Assembly: GCA_023412455.1 (NCBI GenBank)
Contig: JAEYNQ010000108.1
Coordinates: 1-5,079 of the forward strand
Source of the DNA: Bacillota bacterium
GTDB taxonomy: Bacteria > Bacillota > Clostridia > Lachnospirales > Cellulosilyticaceae
DNA length: 5,079 bases
Direction: 5' to 3'
The notes under the pieces were generated by a model. The model did not search any database. It was given only the letters and a program-made list of their open reading frames with translations, and had not been told where the DNA came from. The translations under genes and the position numbers were made by a program. How positions within the stretch are numbered: position 1 is the first letter of the stretch; each line of letters starts with the position of its first letter. Positions 1 through 4,783 of the stretch are shown here, piece by piece.

Positions 1-77
1 ATGAAGGTAAGCTAGTGACTCATGAAATTTTATCAGAAAAAAAGTTTATCAAGCTTTTGGAAAGTAAAAACCTATAA
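1..77 (+). CDS. C-terminal end of an unidentified protein (partial, 5' end outside window)
   Basis: Reading from base 3, 24 sense codons run from the window edge to a TAA at 75-77. The other two forward frames hit stops within the first 15 bases. The visible tail reads EGKLVTHEILSEKK and then FIKLLESKNL: charged, lysine/glutamate-rich and probably helical, as many cytosolic proteins end. It is too short to assign to a family. No hairpin terminator is visible between this stop and the MerR-type gene 56 bp downstream, so read-through transcription into that gene is possible. That the frame is open is seen directly; that it is a real gene end is inferred from the open frame and the spacing. Confidence 0.5.
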   Translation, partial: EGKLVTHEILSEKKFIKLLESKNL

Positions 78-133
78 ATAAGGTAATTCATGATTAAGTA
101 AGTAAATACAGAGAGGGGACGTAGGAAGATCAA

Positions 134-949
134 ATGGTTGAAGTCAAGTATTATCAGGTTGGAGAGGTTTCTAAGATTTGTCATATTCCCATTCGAACAT
201 TACATTATTACAATGATATAGGTCTATTGATACCCGACAAGGTCAATGAGGAAAGTGGATATCGTTACTATTCTCATAATCAGCTTCAGATGATTAATGT
301 GATTAAATTTTATAAGGAAGCAGGTTTTTCATTACAAGAGATTAAAAAACTTATAAAGCGAGAAGATGTGGTTTATAATCAGCAAAAAATAGAACAAAGA
401 TGTGAGGAAATTGATCGGCGTATAGGGGAACTCATGACACTAAAAAATAAGCTACGTTATTTTCAATGGGAGGGTACCAAATCTTTTCATGAGGGAAAAG
501 TGGTTTTTAAAGATATTCCTTTTCAATATGTTGTCTTTTTGCGGTATAAAGCAGCGTGTAATGAAGAGCAGTTTATTTTAAGATTTGTGGAGTTAAGACG
601 GTTAGTTGAGGAACAAGGTCTTTATATGACTGGCCCCATAATGGCTATTTATTATGATGATTATCGCCAGTTTGATTACGAACAAGCAGATATAGAGGTA
701 TGTGCCACTATTGTGAAGCCTTTAGAAGAAAATCCAAATATTCGCGTTTGGGGAGGCTTTAAAGCGGCTACACTTTTGCATTATGGCAGCTATAAAAGCG
801 AGCCCATAAGTTATCAAAAGCTTTTTGATGCTATGGCAGAAAAGGGTTATAGTTATAAAGGACAAGCCATTGAGAAATATATTGTAGATGCTACGATTAC
901 CTTGGATGAGGAGAACTATGTGACAGAACTCATAATTCCTCTTTTGTAA
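134..949 (+). CDS. MerR-family transcriptional activator with GyrI-like effector-binding domain
   Basis: This is a 271-residue cytosolic DNA-binding regulator of the BmrR/Mta type. Residues 7-26 form the helix-turn-helix (YQVGEVSKICHIPIRTLHYY), followed by NDIGLL and the wing with SGYRYY at 41-46. Residues about 50-75 hold the second helical pair (GFSLQEIKKLI). Residues about 82-112 form the dimerisation coiled coil. Residues about 121-271 match a GyrI-like/AraC effector-binding domain: GPIMAIYYDD, a DIEVCATI strand, and a closing GQAIEKYIVD with E247 where BmrR-type domains carry a ligand-contacting acid. Such proteins bind lipophilic or cationic small molecules and twist a promoter with an over-long spacer. 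The start is the first ATG after an in-frame TAG at 122-124, with AGGAAG at 123-128 as ribosome binding site. A MerR-type promoter lies directly downstream, before the next gene. The ligand cannot be told from sequence. Family assignment is secure. Confidence 0.95.
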   Translation: MVEVKYYQVGEVSKICHIPIRTLHYYNDIGLLIPDKVNEESGYRYYSHNQLQMINVIKFYKEAGFSLQEIKKLIKREDVVYNQQKIEQRCEEIDRRIGELMTLKNKLRYFQWEGTKSFHEGKVVFKDIPFQYVVFLRYKAACNEEQFILRFVELRRLVEEQGLYMTGPIMAIYYDDYRQFDYEQADIEVCATIVKPLEENPNIRVWGGFKAATLLHYGSYKSEPISYQKLFDAMAEKGYSYKGQAIEKYIVDATITLDEENYVTELIIPLL

Positions 950-964
950 TTTTCAAAAAAGAAC

Positions 965-995
965 TTGACTCTACACCTAGTGGAGGTTTTAGACT
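965..995 (+). promoter_or_regulatory. MerR-type promoter/operator with 19-bp spacer
   Basis: TTGACT (965-970) and TAGACT (990-995) are separated by exactly 19 bp, longer than the usual 17 and diagnostic of MerR-activated promoters. The spacer carries an interrupted dyad, CTACAC-CTA-GTGGAG (972-986), with 5 of 6 positions paired. It resembles the GACTCTCC...GGAG operators of the BmrR/Mta group. Transcription should start near 1002, leaving a leader of about 20 nt that contains AAAGGAGG (1005-1012) for the gene at 1022. The upstream MerR-type gene is the obvious regulator. The promoter elements and dyad are seen directly; binding by that regulator is inferred. Confidence 0.85.
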
Positions 996-1021
996 GAAAA
1001 AAACAAAGGAGGCAAGTACAT

Positions 1022-1831
1022 ATGAAGAACACTTATTTAAAGGCAAAAGCTTATATAGAAGAAAAAGGGACAGCCTTGCAAAGGGCTTGTATGGCATGGA
1101 TAGATGGACAAGGTTCAAAACAAGCTATATTAGAAGCTCTTAAAGCTTATCAAAATGAGGATGGTGGTTTTGCTAATGGTATGGAAATCGAATACCAAGG
1201 GCCTGTCAGTTCAACCATGGCGACAATTGCTGCACTCGATCATATCGTGCGTTTTGATTTAAAGGAAAGTGAGATTTTCACTAAGGTCATTCGCTATTTT
1301 AATAGTATCCAAGGCTCTGATGGTTGTTTAGATGAAAATGAAGATATTGATGCTTATCCCCATCCTCCCTATATGCAAAAGGGTGTATATCGTGAGTATA
1401 ACACGGGGATGGTTTTAAGATGGCTTTTGGCCATAGGGGCTAAAGAAGAACCACTTATGACAAAGGCTTTAGACTATATGACCAGTCATTTTGAAGAGGA
1501 TTCAAAGAAACAAGACATATGGACAGCTATAGGTTATTTAGGTGTTTTTAGTCAATTGCCACCAAGTGAGGACAATCAAAAAATAGTAGATTGGTGCTTG
1601 GGCGTATTTATGGGAGGTGGACAAGAGGTACCTACCCTGTGGCAGCAGCATTCCAGTCGCATCGAGTCAGGACTTCCTATCCCTCCACAAGAAGTAGAGG
1701 CAGTGCTTGAAGAGATTAAAAATAATCAAGATGAAGATGGAGGATGGGCTCAGCCTTTTGGTGAATATAGTCGTGTATGGCAAGCTATTTATATCCTTCA
1801 ATTTATAAAAAATAATCTTAGAAGTTTATAA
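1022..1831 (+). CDS. Alpha/alpha-toroid (prenyltransferase / squalene-oxidase repeat) protein
   Basis: This 269-residue protein has no signal peptide or membrane segment. It carries QW-like repeats typical of the terpenoid cyclase/protein prenyltransferase alpha-alpha toroid: YQNEDGGF at 43-50, IQGSDGCLD at 96-104 and NNQDEDGGW at 234-242. Helices rich in Ala, Leu and Trp lie between them. It is less than half the length of a squalene-hopene cyclase, and the DXDD cyclase acid motif is not seen. The acidic stretch DENEDIDAYPHPPY (104-117) is not a recognised catalytic motif. The fold is well supported; the reaction, if any, is unknown, and it could be a binding protein rather than an enzyme. 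The ATG is preceded by AAAGGAGG (1005-1012) nine bases upstream and lies about 20 nt after a MerR-type start site. Expression is therefore probably induced by the neighbouring MerR regulator and its ligand. The stop overlaps a micro-ORF start (TAATG). Confidence 0.85.
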   Translation: MKNTYLKAKAYIEEKGTALQRACMAWIDGQGSKQAILEALKAYQNEDGGFANGMEIEYQGPVSSTMATIAALDHIVRFDLKESEIFTKVIRYFNSIQGSDGCLDENEDIDAYPHPPYMQKGVYREYNTGMVLRWLLAIGAKEEPLMTKALDYMTSHFEEDSKKQDIWTAIGYLGVFSQLPPSEDNQKIVDWCLGVFMGGGQEVPTLWQQHSSRIESGLPIPPQEVEAVLEEIKNNQDEDGGWAQPFGEYSRVWQAIYILQFIKNNLRSL

Positions 1832-1905
1832 TGCAACCATGGATTGAATTAGAATCCGTTCTTAAAGATAAATATAAGGGCAATCTCTATTATTACTATA
1901 AGTAA
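1831..1905 (+). CDS. Possible 24-residue micro-ORF overlapping the toroid gene stop
   Basis: The ATG at 1831-1833 shares its A with the TAA stop of the toroid gene (TAATG), the arrangement used for translational coupling. The ORF reads MQPWIELESVLKDKYKG then NLYYYYK and stops at TAA 1903-1905, ahead of the terminator at 1938-1967. It has no strong ribosome binding site of its own; the nearest purine run is AGAAG at 1820-1824. The peptide has a Trp and five Tyr and matches nothing I recognise. It could be a coupled small protein, the remnant of a decayed downstream gene, or chance. Overlap and frame are seen directly; function is unknown. Confidence 0.25.
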   Translation: MQPWIELESVLKDKYKGNLYYYYK

Positions 1906-1937
1906 CAAAAGGGAAACATAGGATTTACACATTAGAT

Positions 1938-1967
1938 AAAAGGGGTGCACCAAAGCACCTCTTTTTT
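1938..1967 (+). terminator. Rho-independent terminator of the MerR-toroid unit
   Basis: GGGGTGC (1942-1948) pairs with GCACCTC (1955-1961), with one G-U pair, around a six-base ACCAAA loop. Four A residues before the stem face the six T residues (1962-1967) that follow. It is a good intrinsic terminator closing transcription from the promoter at 965-995. Confidence 0.85.
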
Positions 1968-2161
1968 AATATACATAAAGTAGGTAAGGAAAATGAAATT
2001 TGGCAAAGCTGTATTAAAAAGTAAGGACAAAGCAAGGAGAAAATGGTAGAATAAAAGAGCCTTACCGTATTTCCAAAACAATAGTAGGCAATTAGGAATA
2101 ATTAACAGGTATTTTACTAAAATAAATAGAGAGCTTTTTAAGCAGCAAAGGAGAGAGAGAC
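1968..2161 (+). other. Intergenic region upstream of the thioredoxin-reductase-like gene
   Basis: This 194-bp AT-rich stretch has no convincing gene. It contains an 18-codon ORF at 1993-2049 (MKFGKAVLKSKDKARRKW) preceded by AAGGA, too short to call. A seven-base inverted pair is present, GGTAAGG (1983-1989) and CCTTACC (2060-2066), about 70 bp apart. A perfect palindrome lies at 2110-2124. No clear -35/-10 pair stands out, although a promoter must lie here because a terminator precedes it. AAAGGAG at 2147-2153 is the ribosome binding site of the next gene. Confidence 0.6.
2110..2124. promoter_or_regulatory. 7-1-7 palindrome, candidate operator
   Basis: TATTTTA-C-TAAAATA is a perfect inverted repeat with seven-base arms around one base, ending 37 bp before the ATG of the thioredoxin-reductase-like gene. 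The 7-1-7 geometry is that of FUR-family boxes (Fur, PerR, Zur), but the bases do not match the PerR consensus TTATAATNATTATAA well. Its position suits an operator; the binding protein is unknown. In AT-rich DNA such a palindrome can arise by chance. Confidence 0.3.
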
Positions 2162-3028
2162 ATGACGACACGCTATGATATCGCTATAATAGGAACAGGA
2201 CCAGCAGGGTTATCAGCAGCCATAAATGCTAAGGTGCGTAACAAAAGAGTAATTCTTTTTGGCAATAATCATTTGAGCATGAAACTGGAGAAAGCCCATC
2301 AAATCAATAATTATTTAGGTTTTCCAGGTATAACAGGAGAACAACTCAAGACCATATTTGAAGAACATTTAAGAGAAATGGATATTGCTATTACGGAGAA
2401 AAAAGTAACTAACATTTATTCCATGGGAGATTACTTCTCGATCTTGGCTAATAATGAAATTTATGAAAGTGAAGCAGTTATTTTAGCCACAGGTGTACAG
2501 GTGGGCAAAAAGTTTGAGGGAGAAGACCACTTCCTTGGCCGAGGAGTAAGCTATTGTGCCACTTGTGACGGTAATTTTTACAGAGGTAAGATAGTCACCG
2601 TTATTGCCTATAGTAAAAAAGAAGAAGAAGAGGCAGACTTTTTAGCCAGTTTAGCAGATAAAGTCTACTATATCCCTATGTATAGAGAAGAAGTAGAGGT
2701 TAACCCCAAAATAGAAATTGTAAGAGATCGCCCTCTAGAGATTGTAGGAGCAGGGCAGGTTAATAAGCTTATTTTACAAAAGGGAGAAATAGAAACGGAT
2801 GGGATTTTTATTCTAAGGGATACCATTAGCCCAAGTACACTTCTTCCAGGCCTTGAAACCAGTGACAACCATGTCAAGGTAGACCGCCTCATGCAGACCA
2901 GCCTTCCAGGATGCTTTGCAGCAGGAGACATTGTAGGTAAACCTTATCAATATATTAAAGCTGCTGGAGAGGGAAATATTGCAGCCCTTTCAGCTGCTAG
3001 CTATGTGGATAGCAAGGCAAGAGCCTAG
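2162..3028 (+). CDS. Thioredoxin-reductase-like FAD oxidoreductase lacking NADPH motifs (probable ferredoxin-linked type)
   Basis: This 288-residue cytosolic flavoprotein belongs to the low-molecular-weight thioredoxin reductase family. FAD-binding features are intact: GTGPAG at 11-16, ILATG at 107-111 and FAAGD at 252-256, followed by KAAGEGNIAA. The redox-active disulphide CATC (C132, C135) is followed by DG, as in TrxB. In the NADPH domain, the expected GxGxxA loop is replaced by VIAYSKKEEEEADF (147-160). The HRRxxxR ribose-phosphate motif is replaced by YYIPMYREEVEV (169-180). The domain is also short, total length being 288 against about 310-320 for TrxB. Clostridial homologues of this design are known to take electrons from ferredoxin instead of NADPH and pass them to thioredoxin. 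That function is inferred here; reduction of another disulphide partner is possible. No thioredoxin or ferredoxin gene is adjacent. The ATG follows AAAGGAGAG (2147-2155), and a terminator follows the gene, so it is probably monocistronic. Confidence 0.9.
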   Translation: MTTRYDIAIIGTGPAGLSAAINAKVRNKRVILFGNNHLSMKLEKAHQINNYLGFPGITGEQLKTIFEEHLREMDIAITEKKVTNIYSMGDYFSILANNEIYESEAVILATGVQVGKKFEGEDHFLGRGVSYCATCDGNFYRGKIVTVIAYSKKEEEEADFLASLADKVYYIPMYREEVEVNPKIEIVRDRPLEIVGAGQVNKLILQKGEIETDGIFILRDTISPSTLLPGLETSDNHVKVDRLMQTSLPGCFAAGDIVGKPYQYIKAAGEGNIAALSAASYVDSKARA

Positions 3029-3049
3029 CACCTATAAGTTAAAAACAAC

Positions 3050-3097
3050 AAAGTGAGTAGAACTTAAGCTTATAAGCTAGGGTCTACCCACTTTTTT
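3050..3097 (+). terminator. Rho-independent terminator after the thioredoxin-reductase-like gene
   Basis: AAGTGAGTAGA (3051-3061) pairs with TCTACCCACTT (3083-3093), with a single A/C mismatch. The enclosed segment itself holds the self-complementary AGCTTATAAGCT (about 3067-3078), giving a branched or extended hairpin. Six T residues (3092-3097) complete the terminator. Confidence 0.8.
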
Positions 3098-3343
3098 ATC
3101 TTGTAGGAAACTTCGTATTCTACACTTTCACTACTTCGCGAACCAATACGTGTCCTATGGACACTTTTATTCTAGTCTAGAAAGTCTGCTTATTTAGTCT
3201 ATAAGGGGTTTGAAAAGACTTCAATGATTTTATTAGAAGTATGGTAAATTTTGCAAGATATTTATTGGAATTTATGTTATAATCAAAACAAATAGTCGAA
3301 AAAATTAAGAAGTAAAAGAAGTATAAAGTGAGGAGGAGTAGGT
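3098..3343 (+). other. Non-coding spacer with clustered palindromes
   Basis: No plausible gene is present. From 3135 to 3182 three perfect palindromes lie end to end: TTCGCGAA (3135-3142), GTGTCC-TAT-GGACAC (3150-3164) and TTCTAG-T-CTAGAA (3170-3182). Further on, AGTCT recurs at 3174-3178, 3183-3187 and about 3197-3201, and its complement AGACT appears near 3217. The second hairpin is followed by TTTTATT and could act as a weak terminator. The last part (from about 3240) holds the promoter and ribosome binding site of the gene at 3344. The palindrome cluster may be a dispersed repeat, a structured RNA or a protein-binding region; sequence alone does not decide. Confidence 0.5.
3275..3283 (+). 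promoter_or_regulatory. Extended -10 promoter for the 105-residue gene
   Basis: TGTTATAAT is a perfect extended -10 element with a consensus TATAAT at 3278-3283. No good -35 box lies 16-19 bp upstream, which extended -10 promoters tolerate; TTGCAA at 3251-3256 is 21 bp away. Transcription would begin near 3290 and give a leader of about 54 nt containing AGGAGG (3331-3336). Confidence 0.65.
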
Positions 3344-3661
3344 ATGGAACAACAACATCAAGAACAAGCTTTAAGAATATATGCCCAGCAACTTCAAAAA
3401 GAATTAGAAGATACCTTTGATTGCCATCCTTTTGCATTAGGTGGGATGGTAGAAGAAGATTATATTTACAAACAAGGCTTTGCTTTAGCACTCACATTAC
3501 TTTTAACTAAAAAATATATTCATACAGGAAATCGTAAGATGATTGATGATTTTCTAGCTTCCATCAAGGGGATGCTTGGGCAGTCTATGGAGACTCTAGG
3601 GGAACCTACAGTTATTCAGATTATGAATGATTATAAGACCACTAAAAAGAATATCAATTAA
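3344..3661 (+). CDS. Hypothetical 105-residue protein
   Basis: I do not recognise the family. The protein appears soluble and mostly helical. Residues 1-25 form an amphipathic Gln/Glu-rich helix (QQLQKELEDTF). A short segment with the single cysteine follows (DCHPFALGG, 26-34). Next is an acidic and then hydrophobic helix (EEDYIYKQGFALALTLLL, 37-54), which is too short and too flanked by charge to be a clear membrane span. A C-terminal helical region ends in a Lys/Asn tail. The gene is convincingly expressed: extended -10 promoter at 3275-3283, AGGAGG seven bases before the ATG, and a strong hairpin downstream. It stands alone, with the reductase-like gene terminated upstream and a convergent sugar kinase downstream, so context gives no function. 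Base composition resembles its neighbours. Confidence 0.75.
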   Translation: MEQQHQEQALRIYAQQLQKELEDTFDCHPFALGGMVEEDYIYKQGFALALTLLLTKKYIHTGNRKMIDDFLASIKGMLGQSMETLGEPTVIQIMNDYKTTKKNIN

Positions 3662-3710
3662 AAAATAAGAATAAGCTTTTTAAAGAGTTATTGAAAAAGA
3701 TATATAAAGA

Positions 3711-3770
3711 AGCTCCTCTTAGAGTTAACAGCAGAAATAATTAAAGCTGTTTTCCTAAGAGGAGCTATTT
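3711..3770. terminator. Bidirectional terminator between convergent genes
   Basis: AGCTCCTCTTAG (3711-3722) pairs perfectly with CTAAGAGGAGCT (3755-3766), and the inner arms AACAGC (3727-3732) and GCTGTT (3746-3751) extend the stem. On the + strand ATTTTAATTAATT follows the stem. On the - strand a T-rich stretch (TTCTTTATATATCTTTTT) follows. The hairpin lies between the stop at 3661 and the oppositely oriented kinase stop at 3770-3772, so it probably serves both genes. Confidence 0.85.
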
Positions 3771-4681
3771 TAATTAATTGATCGTGTATTTTGTAACGCT
3801 TCTATAGCTTCTAAGGTAGGTGGATTAAGAGGAAGTGGAAAACGGGTACAAGCTATACCAGCAGCAGCACTGGCAAAGCGAATGACTTCCTCATCAGTCA
3901 TGCCTTTTAAGAGGGCATAAACACAGCCTGCTTTAAAGGTATCTCCAGCCCCTAAGGTACTTACAACCTTTACGTTGTAGGGTTTAAAACGCTTAGGAGC
4001 TTGTCCTTTGCGTCCGTAAACAATCTCTTTAGCACCTAAGGTAAAAATAGTAAGACCTGAACTTTCTTCTAAGTACTTATTAAAGAGGTCTTGACGATTA
4101 GCCTCAGGATAGGTGCCGCTAATAAATTCATTAGAGACTACATTGATACTGGCATGACGGTGAAGGAAACTATCATAAGGGCAATCTATGGTGACATACT
4201 TTTTGCCATGCTTATGACAAAGCATAGCCACTTCAATGGAAGCATCTTGAAAGAAAGGGTCTAGTCCTACCACTTCAGCCTTTATAATATCTTCTTCCTT
4301 AGGTTGATTCCAATGTTTAATGGAATCAGAAAAATAACTACCAAATTCACCAAAAGGTGTACGGGTAGTCTGGTCAATAAAACAATAATCTTGCAAGCCA
4401 CTATAGCCCTCTTCAAGATGAAGGGAACTTAGATCTACTTTTTTATCCTTATAAAAATCCTGAATAAGTGGGAAGACATCTGTCCCCATAAAGTTTCCAT
4501 CCATTTTAATGGAGCAGCCGAGACTGGCTAAAACAGTAGCACAAGTTCCCGTTTCCCCACCAGGTAGGACATAGTGCTCAGTAAATTCTCCATAAGTATC
4601 TGCCAGAGGAAAATCCCCCTTTAATAAAAAGCTGTGAGTCTTTAAAATCATCCCATACAAATAGATCGAATAGTTCTCCAT
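3770..4681 (-). CDS. PfkB/ribokinase-family carbohydrate kinase
   Basis: This 303-residue cytosolic enzyme has the usual length for the PfkB family, whose members move the ATP gamma-phosphate to a hydroxyl of a sugar, nucleoside or related molecule. The C-terminal signature STLGAGDTFKAG (241-252) contains the anion-hole GAG and the catalytic base D247. The N-terminal signature is PGGETGTCATVLASLG (40-55). VSNEFISG (182-189) carries the N/E pair (N184, E185) that helps place Mg-ATP. TIDCP and TLGAKEIVYGRKG provide the usual core strands. At the asparagine position of the first signature (GGxxxN) a threonine (T46) is found, so the substrate is probably not ribose itself. The exact sugar cannot be named. 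The ATG is preceded on the - strand by AGAGGGGGA (4689-4697) and an extended -10 at 4712-4720. The neighbouring metal repressor shows no clear functional link. Confidence 0.92.
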   Translation of the reverse strand: MENYSIYLYGMILKTHSFLLKGDFPLADTYGEFTEHYVLPGGETGTCATVLASLGCSIKMDGNFMGTDVFPLIQDFYKDKKVDLSSLHLEEGYSGLQDYCFIDQTTRTPFGEFGSYFSDSIKHWNQPKEEDIIKAEVVGLDPFFQDASIEVAMLCHKHGKKYVTIDCPYDSFLHRHASINVVSNEFISGTYPEANRQDLFNKYLEESSGLTIFTLGAKEIVYGRKGQAPKRFKPYNVKVVSTLGAGDTFKAGCVYALLKGMTDEEVIRFASAAAGIACTRFPLPLNPPTLEAIEALQNTRSIN

Positions 4682-4711
4682 TTAAAAATCCCCCTCTATT
4701 CCTTTTAGTTT

Positions 4712-4720
4712 AGTATAACA
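4712..4720 (-). promoter_or_regulatory. Extended -10 promoter of the sugar kinase gene
   Basis: On the - strand TGTTATACT gives a TATACT -10 box (4712-4717) with the TGn extension, about 30 bp before the kinase ATG. No good -35 is seen. That region falls inside the hairpin at 4721-4751, so the end of the upstream transcription unit and this promoter are packed together. Confidence 0.6.
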
Positions 4721-4751
4721 GAACCCCTTTACTTATAAAGTGAAAGGGTTC
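4721..4751 (-). terminator. Hairpin after the metal-dependent repressor gene, probable terminator
   Basis: GAACCC (4721-4726) pairs with GGGTTC (4746-4751). The stem continues through TTT/AAA and ACTT/AAGT, with one bulged base on each side and an ATA(A) loop. On the - strand it is preceded by CCAAAA and followed only by TCTGTTAT, a weak T-tract. It could terminate the repressor transcript partly, or act as an operator for the kinase promoter it overlaps. Confidence 0.5.
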
Positions 4752-4783
4752 CTTTTGGCCTATGGAATAGGTTTATTAATAGT

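Noticed and set aside
930..1118. 62-codon ORF on the - strand
   Set aside because: It overlaps the MerR-type promoter and the start of the toroid gene and has no ribosome binding site or family resemblance.
1993..2049. 18-codon basic ORF (MKFGKAVLKSKDKARRKW)
   Set aside because: It has an AAGGA before the ATG but is too short and too simple in composition (Lys/Arg-rich from A-rich DNA) to call a gene without conservation data.
1932..2171. 79-codon ORF on the - strand, Leu/Phe-rich
   Set aside because: Its hydrophobicity reflects the complement of A-rich intergenic DNA. It runs across the terminator at 1938-1967 and into the reductase start, and lacks a ribosome binding site.
2668..2931. 87-codon ORF on the - strand
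   Set aside because: It lies wholly inside the reductase-like gene, antisense, with unnatural composition (Ser/Arg/Pro/Leu-rich).
3150..3168. GTGTCC-TAT-GGACAC hairpin followed by TTTT as a terminator
   Set aside because: A stronger terminator for the reductase-like gene already lies at 3050-3097, and the T-tract here is short; described instead as part of the palindrome cluster.
3177..3491. 104-codon ORF on the - strand
   Set aside because: It overlaps the promoter and first half of the 105-residue gene on the other strand; the hydrophobic stretches arise from antisense A-rich DNA.
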